Shown here piece after piece: positions 11,241 to 23,947 of a stretch of DNA of 64,000 nt. Origin of the DNA: Paramyrothecium sp. XJ0827 (lineage: Eukaryota > Ascomycota > Sordariomycetes > Hypocreales > Stachybotryaceae); contig JAJFPB010000003.1 in assembly GCA_020881915.1 (NCBI GenBank), positions 1,364,001 to 1,428,000 on the forward strand, in the 5' to 3' direction. Each line of letters starts with the position of its first letter. The stretch's first letter is position 1. Below the pieces are notes generated by a model. That model made no database searches. It was given only the letters and a program-made list of their open reading frames with translations, and was not told where the DNA came from. Both the position numbers and the translations under genes were made by a program.

Positions 11241-12190
11241 ATGACACCTTCCTCTGTTGACATGAGCGACAAGATTCGCATTGTTTGCATTTCAGACACT
11301 CATAATGATGACTGCACAGCAAGTCTACCGGACGGCGACATCCTCATTCATGCTGGAGACATGACGGATGATGGGACAACCGAGGAGTTGAATGCCGCGT
11401 ACAAATGGATAGCGGCATTGCCGCACAAGGTCAAGATTATCATTGCTGGTAAGTCGATATATTATCCAGACATCTATTTCTCAGATGCGAGTAAACACCC
11501 AGGAAACTGACAAGTGCCGACTATTCAGGTAATCATGACCTTGGGCTGGACCCCAATCATGTCGAGTATTTACCCGAAGCTATTAAGCTTTTTACATCCG
11601 ATGCAGCAAAAGCCGCAGGCATTCATTACATAGACAGAGAGAGTCGGCAGATTGCCCTCGCCAACCGTGCCGATTCCCAAGAACACTCCGTGACAGTATA
11701 CGGCAACCCACTCCAACCCGACTTCCTAAAGTCCCGCTATGCCTTTACCTACCTCCCCCATCCTTCGGAGCAGGCTTCGGCTGCTTGGAAAGACGCACCC
11801 AATTCATCTTCAGCCTCCATATGGGTCACTCACGGTGGGCCACAGGGCCACTTGGACTGGATCCCGATCCCGCCTTTACGGGGATGCGAAGTGCAAGCGA
11901 GCGCCGTTGCCAAAGCCCGTCCGGTTCTTGCAGTTTTTGGTCACTTCCATATCAGCCATGGAGCGGAAATTGTTACCTGGAAAGCAGACAGTGACGAGGT
12001 TGAGAAGACTGACCAGCTGGTCAAAGATGGGGAAGCGGCTTTGTTAGACTTTACAACACCAGAGACCAAATTCGAGAAAGGGCAGAAGACTATCTTTGTA
12101 AACGCAGCATGGATGACTCTGAAGAAAACCCAGACGGAGGATCGGTATCAACCCATTGTATTGGACCTACCGGCAGGTCTGCTGACCTAG
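11241..12190 (+). CDS. Calcineurin-like metallophosphoesterase
   Basis: The exons 11241-11448 and 11529-12190 give 289 residues, or 282 if the second Met at 11262 is used; both starts lie just before the first conserved strand. The metal-binding motifs of the family appear in order: ISDTHND (DxH), HAGDMTDDG (GDxxxxG), GNHD rebuilt exactly across the 80-nt intron, and FGHFHISHG near the end. This spacing and the short length resemble the MPPED1/2-like (UPF0046) branch, whose members hydrolyse phosphomonoesters or diesters. No signal peptide or membrane segment is seen, so it is probably cytosolic. The substrate cannot be told. Confidence 0.85.
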
Positions 12191-12615
12191 ATAGTTATGC
12201 GAGCCAGCAGTGGTCTTCATTGAGTGCTAGTGATAGCATAACAAGATTCAGGAATGAGGTTTCTGGAAGTATCTGTCACTGGGTTTGTCTTTATATGCGC
12301 AACGATACACGTATCTCACATATCCAGCATTATATAAATGTCATTTGGGCATAGGATTTATGTAACTCCATTTTACTCATTACTACATTGAGTGTAAAAA
12401 GCGGAACGGCATCGAATTGTGGAAACAAAAATTACAATTAGACATTGGGCCTAGAGTACTAGGTCACAACGCATATTCATCCCATGATACCCTCCGGGCT
12501 ATGCATACGTTGGTCCCGAGCCCTTTCCCCTCTGAACACCTCGCTTAAATCCCTTAGACAAAGTTGAAAACGCCTTGTGGAAAGCCTGCATACACTGTTA
12601 GGTCTAGTGCAGAGA
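12191..12615. other. Convergent 3' intergenic region
   Basis: This AT-rich stretch lies between the 3' ends of two convergent genes. No gene or structured element is evident. Confidence 0.5.
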
Positions 12616-14218
12616 TTAGACCTCCTCGCCACCCGTCCTCGAGCTGTACTGCCCGAGCAGCACTGCCCCATTTTTCGTGTTGGGCCGTCTTTTCCATTGC
12701 GGGATCATCCACTTCTCCGGCCCGGATACGCCTGCACCTCTGGCGAGTGACGAGAGGAGCAAGAATGTCAAGCTCATCAAATCAGCGCCAAAGTTGGGGT
12801 TCAGTGCACCCCCAATCTGCAGCGTTACGCCCGCAAGAAGCAAGAGTCCGAACCAGCTTGTGCTGATGGTCCAGCCCCATGGTCTCACGGTCTTGAGGTC
12901 CAGCTCGCACACGCGTTCAATCAGGGCCAATGGAAGCTCGCAGGAACCGCGGTCGGGCGTGAAAATAGAACCGTGTAAGGACCCAAACTGTACCTTGACC
13001 TTGACTTGATCCCCGATGCTTCCCTGTGATTTTTCCACTTGCAAGCTGCGGACCTGCACCACTGTTGTTTCAGCAATGCCTTTTTTGTCAACGAGGGTGT
13101 CCCCTGTCCTCTGCTGTTGCACTTTGGGAACAGGTTCTTTCTCATCTCGACCTGACGTGGTTGCTATCTCGGCACCAATGATATCATCCTCATTCCTACC
13201 CGTTGATGACGGTTCCATTGCTGTGCTCGATGTGTCGGGAGTATCTCCAAGATGTAAGAGACGGTTCTTGACATGTGGATCCAGCTTCTTGGCTACAAGC
13301 TTGACCCGAGGGTTGCCTCCCACCATTAGCAGGCCGATGGCCCCGACCGCCCAGCAGCTCAAGGACAAGACCTTGGTGATCCATGCGAGAGCGGCCTTGC
13401 TTGGGAACATGTTCTTTCGCAAAATTGACCACCACACAATCACCAACATGGCAATGCAGCCGAAACTAAAGAATGACAAACCGATCGCAAGTCTTTTGAA
13501 CACACTGCCCAGTCCTGGAGACATGTCGAAGTCGGACGGCAACACCTCGTCGATGTAGTGCTCAAGCATGTCATCCTTCGTAAGCCCCGCACCCACCAGC
13601 AGCACGCTCAGAAGCTGCATGCGTGACTGGTCGGTAATGGTGTAATGCTTGTTTCCTTCTGGTGCCAAGATCTCGGCAATGAAGGCTTGGCCTCCGCGAC
13701 TGCCGTCGATGAGCTTTGTCGGACGTTTCACCGTGAAGCCGGGGGCTGTGTTCCACGGTCCGCCTGGTAGAACGCCTACCATGGGTGAACGAAATCGCTT
13801 CGAATTAAAGACTTCGAGTCGGTTACGTATACTGCAAGCGAAGTAGGCGTACAAAGTAGGCGACTGGCAGTCCACACCGAAGCATCGTGCTAGAGCATCA
13901 TCGCCCCATTGCATCGCACGCTGCAGAATCTATCGGAGATTGATGCGACGTTAGTAACCGCTGCTCTATAACCAGGGTCGCCGAGCATGTTCAATACAGT
14001 CAAATCATAATTCGTACCTGCCATCCACCTCGCGGTTGAAGACCAATGAGAAAGCAACCCAATGGCGCTGCATTCCACCATTTCGGTTCCGCGTTGGCTA
14101 GTCCAGAGTCGCTCAAGACCATGGCCATAAGATCCACGCCCGACAGGCCGAGGCTGTTCGGCAGGCTCTCTTCCTCCTCTCGCCTCCTCAAGGCTTGTTG
14201 CGCGAAGGTGTCAGACAT
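12616..14218 (-). CDS. Multipass membrane protein of unknown function
   Basis: The exons 14218-14018 and 13929-12616 (88-nt intron, phase 0) encode 504 residues. Hydrophobic segments begin around LAIGLSFFSFGCIAMLVIVW, TKVLSLSCWAVGAIGLLMVG, WTISTSWFGLLLLAGVTLQI and DLMSLTFLLLSSLA. A hydrophilic loop of about 150 residues rich in Thr, Asp and Glu separates the second from the third. A charged N-terminus (RRREEEE) suggests the N-terminus faces the cytosol. I recognise no family; it has the look of lineage-restricted fungal membrane proteins. The donor (GTACGA) and acceptor (CGATAG) are acceptable and the frame is uninterrupted, so the gene is probably active. Confidence 0.7.
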
Positions 14219-15680
14219 GGTGCCCTCGCGTTTCTACCCTAAGCTCTCGGTTATCTTGGGTTTTTACACTTCGAAATGCGACAAGGCAAGGAGTTCCCAA
14301 TGTTGGTGGGTATCATGATCTGGCTGCATGCTGGGGAGAAGTGAAGCAAGGCTCAAGGGGAGGCGGCTTTTGGTCGCGTGTCTGTTGTACATATACAACC
14401 AACAAGGTGGCATCCCTTTCAATCCTGCACCTTCAAACTTTCAGCGCCTCTCATTTCGCCCAAGGCTCCGGTGCTTATCCTACCAGTAACAGGTTCAGGG
14501 GCTGACACGTGCATGTCGGCAGGCATCCAGAACGAACACAGCCGTGGCTGGCATGGGTGAGAGCTGGGCCGCTCCAGACCACGCGGACAAACGCTAGGTG
14601 ATTCAATCACTGGAGGAGAAACACTAGTGATAGACGTTGAGCCATCAATCTTTGCACGGCAGATGAGTGAGTCGGTTTACATAGAACTATTTCGCCATAG
14701 CAGGATGCAAAGATCGCATCAGCTTCAGAGGAAAACAATCTGCCTCGAGTAGATCGACCAGACGCTTGCTTGTCTGGGGTGTCGTAGCGGCTGAATTATG
14801 CTTGAAATTACAGTAGACCACGGCAGAGCGACGGAAGCTACAGACAATTCCCCGACTGAACGCCAGACTTAGCCTACAGCGGCAGGCCTGTCCAAGTGTT
14901 ACAGCATGATATGAGCGGTGAAGTGCACAGGCAGGGCAGGGATATTACTGCGACCACCCTGGTTCCCGACCAATCAAGCCCTCCAAGCCTCAAAAACGCG
15001 GAGTGATATTGCTCCGCTCCCAAAGAAAATGGGTGGCTGTAATGTCTCATCTTGCACAAAGAAGAGCTTCGTGCAGTGTGCGCGACCAGGCCTCAAGTAA
15101 CCGACCAAGAGCGGCACATGGCCATGAATTAGAAGACCAATGGGACAGTCCACCATCCACTTCTTCTGAACATGCGATTTAAGAATCGATTTGTTCGCTC
15201 CTCTTGTTCACGTTGAGTCGAATACTTAACAAGTTCAAGCTGCATTGTGACTGAACCTAGCCATGGCATACCGCTTGACAATAATCTAGTCGCACTAGAG
15301 AATTAGGTATTTGGCCTTCTCTAAAACTTGGATGATTTACGTAGGACCAGGAGTCCTGCTCCTGTAGCCATGGTTCTTCCTTACATCGTGAGAGGCACGC
15401 GTTGCATTTCTAATTGACAGAATGCTTGAAGAATGCGGAAGATATCGTGTTGGCGTCTGACAGGTGTGAAACTTATGTCTGACAACATTGAAAGAGTAAT
15501 GCAAACCCAAATATGTAGTCAGGCCATTCATGCTGATTGAGGCAATGTATGCACTGGCCAATGAATTGCATTGTCCCGGGCCCAGTCAGCCATTCGTCAG
15601 CCGCTCAGCCTCACTTCTCCGGGGATATTGTCGAAACCTCCTCCCAAACCGCCACACAGTGACCCCATGGTCAAGATTTG
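14219..15680. other. Intergenic, divergent promoters
   Basis: The region lies between the start of the minus-strand membrane-protein gene and the plus-strand NB-ARC/LRR gene. Only short frames occur and no family is recognisable. Confidence 0.5.
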
Positions 15681-18600
15681 ATGACTGAGAGGGCTCGAAC
15701 CCAGCAAAACATGATGAAGCCTCCTGAAGAACCGGATAATGTCTTGATAGATTCCGAAAGGGGCATCAAATATGGGGTTGTTTGGCAGAGAGAGAACGTG
15801 TCCCTACATCAAGATGGCATCGCCAACATTAACCGCCCAGACTTGCTCGACAGATTGGAGCATCTCTTAGATCGTCAACCTTCGTCTGGTGGTGCTGCTA
15901 TATGGTCTACCAAAGGGCATTTGTAGGTCAATTCCTATGATACCTGTGCAATCATCCAGCAGTGGCTTACCACCACAGGTGTTCATCACTCGCACTTGAG
16001 TATGCAAAGTCTCGCCAATTATCTGAGCCCGGATGTGCCATATTCTGGGCTCAAGGAAACAAGCTCAGTAACTTTGCGCAGAGTTACGAGCAAATTGCGC
16101 GAGATTTTGGCCTAGACCAAGGTCAACTAAATGGTAGCAATCTACTTGCAGCAGTCCGGGATCGAATTGAAGCGGAGCCAAGCTGGCTGCTTGTGATAAG
16201 CGATGTAATCGATCTATCGCTCTTTGGCATTGGCAGCCGGACCAGTCTGACCGACAGTTTACGATCGTATGTGCCGAAAAGTAAGACTGGGGCTGTACTT
16301 TGGACAACTTGTGATTCTGCTATTTTCGCTGTCGCTGCTACCAAGTCACTAGGCATCCAGGAAGTCTTAGTTGCCGAGCCTGACCTGCCAGGATCAAGTC
16401 CAAACGAACGGACGTACGCAGATAGTGTCGAGCGCAGTGGCAGACCACGGGATTTGGAATTTGAAGAAAACCCAAGGAGGTCAGATTCAACACTTCAGAA
16501 TCACCCCCGAAATGTTGCAAAGACTGTGAATAGAGACTTGGATGAATCCCCGCTGGTTCCGAGCCAGGTAAGGGATTCTGCGGGCTCCCAATCTCCGGAA
16601 CGTCCAGTCTTTCGAACGAGCTGCGATTTTCCGATTAGCAAAAAGCCAGACGAGATTGAGTCGCAACGTGTGTGGCAACGGCAAAGGGGTTTCCTGCTGT
16701 TAGCCAAAGAAGAAACAAGAAAAGCGGCTGAAAAAACTTTCAAGGAATCGAGCGACCCAAAGTACAGATCCGAAGGCGTAACCGTGGATCTCAGCCGCCA
16801 AGGCGTAGAGGAGCTCCCTGATGAATTTGTGGACATTGTCAAGCAAGATGTCGAGCGGTCCGTTCTCATGTGCTCCGAGAGCTGTGCATCTCATTACTAA
16901 ATTTCAATAACAGCCTCGCTCTATCACGAAATCGACTTTCTAGGCTCCCACCTCGTTTCTCCGAGTGTACTACTCTGCGTTATTTGAACCTCAGGTCCAA
17001 CAACTTTTTGTACTTTCCACTAGCGGTCAGCACTTCAGAACAATCCCTTGCTGGTAATTACTGACAAGTGACAGTTATGTGAGCTTAGCTCGCTGGAGAT
17101 TGTCGACCTGAGCGGTAACAAATTGGCACGACTTCCCGAAAGTGTCCGCGCAATGTCGTCTCTGAAGGTCTTGGACCTATCAATGAACTCAATCTCCCGT
17201 TTGCCGTGGGCCTTAGCGGAGATGACAAGTCTTCGGGTTTTAAAGGTCAAGGGCAACCCCATAATCCACCCACCGAGGCAAACTTGGGAATCAGAACAAT
17301 ACTCAACTGGCTCTACACCTTTTGTGCCTAATGAGTATGAGTGGGACACGAGAATGACGACGAATATCAAGAGGTCTTTAATGTCGTTGCAACCAGATGT
17401 CGGAACCTCCCGACAAGCCCAAGGAACAAACGAAGATATCCCCATCGGGGAGAAAGACCTAATGGGGACATTCAATGGCGAAGCAAACGACTATAAATCT
17501 ACAGCATCCAGGTATATGGATACCGTACACACAAACCAATTTCCTCAAACCATACCAACAAATAGCCAAACAAAACCTCCATCCAGGCCTCCGTCGCTGT
17601 CTCCAACACTTCTAAACAATTTGAGACAGGGCGGCATGCACGACTTGAAAAGCGGCAGCCCACAACACGACGAGCCTTTTGAAGCGCTCGACGACCGCGG
17701 ACTACCCTTAACATACTTGGTGGTGCGTCTCCATAGAGCGGCCGACTCGGACCAAACCAGGTTCCAGGATCATCGGTTTGTATCGAATTGGGAAATTTCA
17801 GAGAAAATCTTGCCCACCGGTTTCGATGCACAGACGGTAGCCACCAAGGTGCGCCAGTTCCAAGGGTCTATTGCTGCGGCGCGTCGCATTATCCCTATGG
17901 GGGCTCTGAGCCAACTCGAATTGCTTGAGGAAGAGCTATTTACGCTTGAGAAAGATTCTCGGTATACCCATCGCCTTGTAATGCTAGAATTTCCGACGAA
18001 TAGGCGTGGGAGTTCTGGGCAAATTGTCGATACGGATCCCACACTGAGAGGCTTGCTTCCTCAAATAAAGACGCGCGGCGAAATCGATTGGATATTAGCA
18101 TGCTATCAACTACTTCCCATGAGTCCAGATCCAGGCTCGTCCGTGTTGCTGGAAAGCCTAAAACTCGGTTCACTTGGTCTAGGGATTAGGACTAAATCAA
18201 CGACATATGCAGCGCAGGACTCACCTGTTGAACCCATCCGTGAAAAGAACGCGGCCAACATATATAATCTCGCAGGAAAACGGTTGGGCGAGGCACCAAT
18301 CTTTGAGGAAGGGTTAAATGGGGGGGCAAAATCGGCACAAAGGCTAAGTTTTGGGTCTTGGAATCAAACACAGAGTAGTGGAAGCGTGCGAAATTCCTCC
18401 CGCCCCAGCTTTGGGAATGAGAATAGCTTAACATGCCCAACGACCTCAGCAGGCTCGAATCTCAACTTGCACGAAGGCAAAGCTATTGTTATGGCGCAGG
18501 AGGATTTCCATCTGGTCCAAAATGGGCCAAGGCAAGACGAAGTGTCTCCCCAGCTTATGGAGAATGGCTTGGCGACGACTGATTTTACAAACGACAGTAC

Positions 18601-21600
18601 GAACTTTGACGTCGATACAATGTACTCTCTAGATTCAACATCAAGCGGCATTCACATGTCGTACCTTGAAGGCTTTTGCGATCGCCTCACTGCAGATCTG
18701 GTGGAAGCCCTCGATGAGTCTCAGGATCTGTTTGCGAACAAAGATGGTCTCGAGCATTTGCTGAACAAATTTTCCTGGAAATTGCATGAAGAGTCAGATA
18801 ACCCTTTTCAATGGGAAGCCTCGCTCACTCTCAATAAGAAGCGCAAGTAAGAACCTTCTTGGCCACTTACCCGAAAATGCAGGCACTGATCTACAACAGG
18901 GCACTTGTATCTATCCTGTCTCAAAGGCGTAGTGCGGAAGTGTCGAGCGCGTCAAATTCGAGTACAGACTCCGAGGACGAGGGCCAAGAGCGCCAGCCTT
19001 TTAAAACCCCAAGATCTACCACAATTGATTGGCTAAATCGCTTGGATGCGACCTCGACGAGCATGCCATTACCCGCTGCATATGAAGTCCGGTCATCTGA
19101 TCAGCATGACGGATATGAAAGCTTTGTGTATGGGTCTAATGCATATCAATGGCTCCTCTCGGAACTACGCCAGGACCGCAGGTTAGGACCCGACGAGTCC
19201 AACGCCATGTCGGCGATCAGCAATGAGATCCAGAGTCACTTTCGGCAAGAGGGTATCTTACGGAAGATGAGCCGCAATAAACCACTGACAGGTGTCTCCA
19301 TGATTTTTTATCTGAAATGGAGTCCGGCCAAGATCCTAGAGGCACATAATATCCCTTGCTCTCAAGAAGATCTCTTAGAAAGGGTTTTATGCTTCACTGG
19401 CACGTTGGCCAATGCTCAGGCAACGACTATCGCCGGGTACATGAGACAGACGTGGCCACGGACCTGGGAACATTTGGCCCTCGTTATTGGCAATGTCATT
19501 TCTTTACCAGTTGGTAGAGAGTTTCTATGTGAGTAGCTCAACAAGAGTTACAATTCAATCACATGAGCCAAGCTAACGCATGCGATGAAGACAAGCTGCC
19601 TAAATCCCCGGCTCAAAAGAACAGTGAAAAATGGACGGGCAAACATCATTTGTCTGGTTCCGCTCGTATTCGTGCACGAATGACTGACGCAAATTCTTTC
19701 TCGGTAACAGTCACCGGTGGTTCTTATCTGATATGTGACGTCGCCGAACAGCTCGCATGGCTGGCCGCAACCTTGCGGTGCCCTCCTAGCTCGATGGGCG
19801 GACGAGGAGTGACAACTTGCGTCCCGTCGGTCAAGAACGTTCGAAAACCATCTGCCGAGCTCTTTTGGGTCTGCGATATCGACTTTGACTTGAGACAGGT
19901 TACAACAAACAACGGTCGAGATGGATCGTGCTGGACCAGTCTATTTTGGAACCCCATCCTAGTTCGAGGATTCCCTATTCGTGCACGGCCTGACCTAGAC
20001 ACGGGTCTTGAAATGTCCCTCGAGGTGATCTCTCTGTTGATGCGCTCGGCCCAAGCTGTACTTTGGGGCAAGAAGATTATCATCAAGGGATTCAGCGCAT
20101 TGATAGTTGCTACTAAAATAACCGCAGAGGTAGTGCTGTGGCACTTGTTGACAAGCAAGGACCAGGAGACTCGAATATCTTACATCGAGCCCGAGCTTGA
20201 CGGCATCGCCTCCCATCTGCCGGATGACGTTTCCATGCGCGTGTTGGAGGGAAGCCGGCATATTGTTGGTTGGTGTGCCAAGGCGACTGACTGGTGTGGT
20301 AAGTCTCAATGGGCCCTTGTCGTCATGGAAAGTCACTTACACGATTGCAGGGCAGCCAGGAGTGAACCTGAACATTGGTGCATCCGGGTTACAACGTTCA
20401 CCCGCCTCGATCGTTATCGATCGCTTATATCTCGAAGGTGGCTCCAACATAATAGGAGGCCTGAACATGGCCCTCAACAAGAAGGAAAAGCCCTTCTGGC
20501 TGGAACGCGAAAAGGACTACCCAAGCCTTCTGAAATGGATCAGCCTCCAACCGATCGTCTTCTACGATGTAGCGACCCAACGAGCCTGGCTCATTGATGG
20601 CGCCTCTGCCTTGTTGCACCTGGTCCGCATATCGCTTCAAGCCGACGAGCAAGACCCTGAATCGACTTATGACTGGGTATTCGAGCCGTCCAAGCTCAAG
20701 GACAAATGGGACAATGCATCGGGCCGTTTGGCAGCCCTAAAGACGTTAAAAAGCTGGGATAATCTTGGATTGAATCTCTACGTCACGAGTAAGCAGATTC
20801 GTAACGGCAAGCCTGTCACGGAATACTCGACGCTTGAGACAAGGGTTAAGAAGATCCTGCATTCTATCGAGATTTTGATCGACAGGCAGGTCCAAGTCGC
20901 TTCATCGGATGGTATCACCATCTCGCAAACTCTGGATCCTCACAAGACCATTCCTGGTTTCGATATCCTGGACGTGATCTCACCGCTAGGGCCCATACAT
21001 CCTCGTGTGAAGCAGCTCGATTTCGTCACTCCTGGCTGGCAGGACCTCATTCCCGCCATTGGCATCACAACCATCTTTGGTCGTGATTTTGGGGAGCTCA
21101 TTCGCCCAGACGACCCATCAACAATCTGTCCCAGGTGGTCCACCGTGCCCACAGGCTCGGACTTCCTCGCTGCGTCGGTGTCGACGCTGAGGTTGTTGCA
21201 TGAACGACGCCTGACGAGGATGTGGCCCGAGCTAGCAGTCGGGGAGCTGACGGCCAAGATAATGTGGCTTTCTTCGCCTGCGTCCTTTCAAGTATGCCAA
21301 TGTGTGCGGACAAGCCAGGCCGGCAGTCCGCGCGACTGGCACTCAAGCCCAACTCAATTCATCTTGTCCAAGAAATCCTGGACCGCAAAACTCAGATCGA
21401 GGAACCTAACTCCCGTCGACTTTGCGCGCCTCGAAGCCGAGGGAGCCGTGATTTTTGGCCAAATGCCGCTGCCATTCTCCGCGCGAGATGAGAAGGCAGT
21501 ACTAGAAGCAAGCAGTGCGCAAGAACGAGATGACGCGTCTACCGGGGGCACTGAGTTGTCCTCGGTTCAGGGCAGCACTGCCACGCTCAGCCCATCCGCG

Positions 21601-21780
21601 TCAGGATCAGCAGCAGGGTCGTTTTCAACTCAACCCTCAACTCTGAATGCCTCGAGCTCTGAGTCATGGTGCGAAGTTGTCGATGGATCCAGTTCCCGGG
21701 GGGCCTCCAACGCAGGTGACGCGAAACAAGCCAAGAAGAAGAAGACATCGATCTTTAAGCGCATCCGAGATAAGATTTGA
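15681..21780 (+). CDS. Giant NB-ARC-like / leucine-rich-repeat protein (1,923 aa)
   Basis: Seven exons (15681-15922, 15979-16857, 16914-17025, 17075-18846, 18900-19528, 19591-20298, 20351-21780) join in frame through six GT-AG introns of 49-62 nt. Residues about 52-200 follow fungal NB-ARC proteins (NRPDLLDRLEHLL; LALEYA; FAQSYEQIARDFGL; Walker-B-like SWLLVISD; GAVLWTTCD), but the P-loop reads GHLCSS, so the Lys is Cys and nucleotide binding is doubtful. Residues about 347-478 are leucine-rich repeats of the kind in Sog2/Ras-group proteins (LPPRFSECTTLRYLNLRSNN; LCELSSLEIVDLSGN). After about 400 low-complexity residues, residues about 1080-1860 match a large fungal protein family I know only as uncharacterised (GSCWTSLFWNP, GFPIRARPDLDTGLEMSLEV, RHIVGWC, TIFGRDFGELIRP, EGAVIFGQ). 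It ends in a basic tail (KKKKTSIFKRIRDK). No membrane segment is seen. The role is unknown; an intracellular scaffold or immune-like receptor is inference. Confidence 0.7.
18847..18899 (+). other. Key intron joining the LRR half to the C-terminal half
   Basis: Donor AA|GTAAGA, branch-like CTGAT and acceptor CAACAG give a 53-nt intron that links the frame ending at a TAA (18848-18850) to the next frame. Without splicing, the upstream frame stops and a second frame could start at ATG 18877, only 26 bp later. That leaves no room for a terminator and promoter, which favours one gene. Confidence 0.6.
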
Positions 21781-22956
21781 GACTTTTGGAATTTTCAAAA
21801 TACGAGCGAGGCGATACAAGGTCTGATTACGCATTTGTTGAAGAGACCAGAGGCAATTCTTAAATGCACAACAAGGGACACTTTTCAATTGACTACAGCA
21901 TTTAACACACAGTTTGTTGACAGAATTTGTATGCGACAGAACGCTGTATCAAAACAGAAACAGCTATGGGGCCATGCTTACAAGACATCATCGATCGCGT
22001 CATGGTGTGTACAAATCACGAATTTTAAAAGAGGAGGCTTTCTGTTCAGACAGAGGTAGAGGCATGAGTTACCTCATCTGATATTTGCTTTACTGCCTCC
22101 TGCTTGAAATCTGATTAAATTATTCCTATAACTCAAACGCTTTAGTATATCATTTAAAATACGTTATCATCGGTGAAAGATGACTGAGTTTGTGCGCAGT
22201 CACGTCTAGATTTTCCCAAGACTTGAGAGCGTGGCGCATCCAATAGGACGCAGTGACGTCGCATCATCGTGCTCATCATGTTGAAGACCAGGTTACTTCC
22301 TCTGGAGGTCCAAGTAGATGTAGAACTCTTTTCTATGCCGCGGATCCGGAGAATATGCAGTTGACGGCTTTCTTGCCAGTCACTAGCGTCCAAGCATTGT
22401 AGTCGCCGAGGTCACCACCTGCCGCCCATTCACATAGGCGGCATTATGGTCGACATGTCCATAATGACTTATAGTCGTAAAGGAGAAATGGGAATTCGCT
22501 CTCTCAAGCCATTCATTCCAGCTTGTGGTTGGCAAGAGGCGGGATGTCGTGGAGAACGATTTGAAATTAAATGAATTTCCAATGAGCCCAGTGGAAACCT
22601 GGCAGAGCTCGTAAGGTAGCCTGCTCTAAACCGATGTTGCCTCTCCAAACATAATGATTGCTCTATATGACACATGATCCTCTATTCGTGGCGTGCCAGC
22701 ATGACGTGGATATCCCAAAAAGCAAAAACGTCAAGTAAACATAACTCCGAATGACCCAAAAAGAGGAGGGGACAGATGCTCATACGCTCAATATCCCCGA
22801 TCGCTTGTCTCTCACACGCTGGTAGGAAAAAGCTGGTGTCGAAGGGGTGGTACAAGAATCAGACAGACGGGACATGTTCACCGCGATACACATCTTCGAA
22901 TTCTAAGTCGACCGCGCTCGTTTCAACTAAAGAGATGCGCTCCGTGTGCAAGAAGC
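21781..22956. other. Convergent intergenic region, no gene seen
   Basis: This moderately AT-rich sequence lies between two convergent gene ends. The frames are short and unlike known proteins. Confidence 0.5.
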
Positions 22957-23947
22957 TCATCTTTGGGAAGAGACAGGAGATACCAGATTCCTCTCCACAT
23001 TAATGCCATTTGTCTGGCTGACAGGAGCGTCCTTGGGGGCCGTGTCCTTGGGAGGAGGCGGGGCCTGGTAAAGGTGGTGTCGCTTGATATACTCGAAAAC
23101 TGACCGCGGGACATCAAGGGCGCTTTCGCCGTTTCGAATCTGGGCTCGGGCCTTGGTGGAAGAGACATCGTTTTGGAAGGATCCGACGATCCAGAGGTTG
23201 TCCTGGTACTTCTTCAGAGGCTCGACTGCTTGTTGTATGTCGCACTGGAAAGGTCGCTCAATGATGAAGGCGCCATAATAGCCAAGCAGGACGTCAATAT
23301 CGGCGGGGGCCCAGACCTTGGGGTCGCCCATGGTGAGGGCCAAATCGGCACCGATGAGCAACATGATCTTGGCTCTAACAGTCTTGCCCTCGGCAGTCTG
23401 GATGCCGCCTAGGACATCGTTGATCTCATTGTCGAGTCTCCTCAAGACGTCCACGGTACGGGTGTAAATGGGTCGACCCTTGGAGTCGCGACGGAGTGTC
23501 TCCCACTCGTCGATCATGACGTTGGCATTCTTCTCTTCGATGGCCAGGCTGCACCTGTTTCCGGACATTGTCAGCAAGGGAGGGGCTTACGTAGTCGTGG
23601 ACCGGAGGGGTCGGCAAGCGGCTAGGCCAGACTTACATGTTGATGCGATGATGCGCAGGCACCAAGGAGCTTTTGCCGTACGTGTCGCTGCAAGGACTCA
23701 TGTAGTTGCCTACAACCTCAAAGTCCGTGCGCTCGACGTGACGCTGAGCCAGCTCAAACATCTGCAGGTGCAGCTCGGTGATGGGGGAGAAGCTGCCGCA
23801 GGCGACGAGGACCAAGGGCACCTTGTTGCCCTTGTCGAGGCGGCGCTTCAGCTTGTCGCGGGGGAAGTCGTACTCGGGAGGCGTCGCGCCCGGCTCGGGC
23901 GACGGGGTCGAGTTGTGCATGTCGTAGGAGGTCGAGGCGGCGCCCAT
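22957..23947 (-). CDS. Nicotinamide/nicotinate mononucleotide adenylyltransferase (NMNAT)
   Basis: The exons 23947-23637 and 23554-22957 (82-nt intron splitting an ATG codon, HRIN-M-CSL) encode 302 residues. The enzyme transfers AMP from ATP to NMN or NaMN, the last common step of NAD synthesis. It shows the nucleotidyltransferase signature GSFSPITELHLQMFELA (GxFxPxTxxH), then GNYMSPCSDTYGKSSLVPAHHRI, LLIGADLALTMGDPKVW, FIIERP, and the C-terminal ISTxxR-type motif as VSSTKARAQIRNG followed by VPRSVFEYIKRHHLY. In this last motif the usual xSSTxxR is present. About 60 disordered N-terminal residues precede the catalytic fold, as in fungal Nma proteins. Length and motifs are complete. Confidence 0.93.

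Noticed and set aside
15680..15720. GGGCTCGAACCC looked like a tRNA T-arm
   Set aside because: No acceptor or anticodon stem can be built around it and it lies in the coding frame of the NB-ARC/LRR gene.
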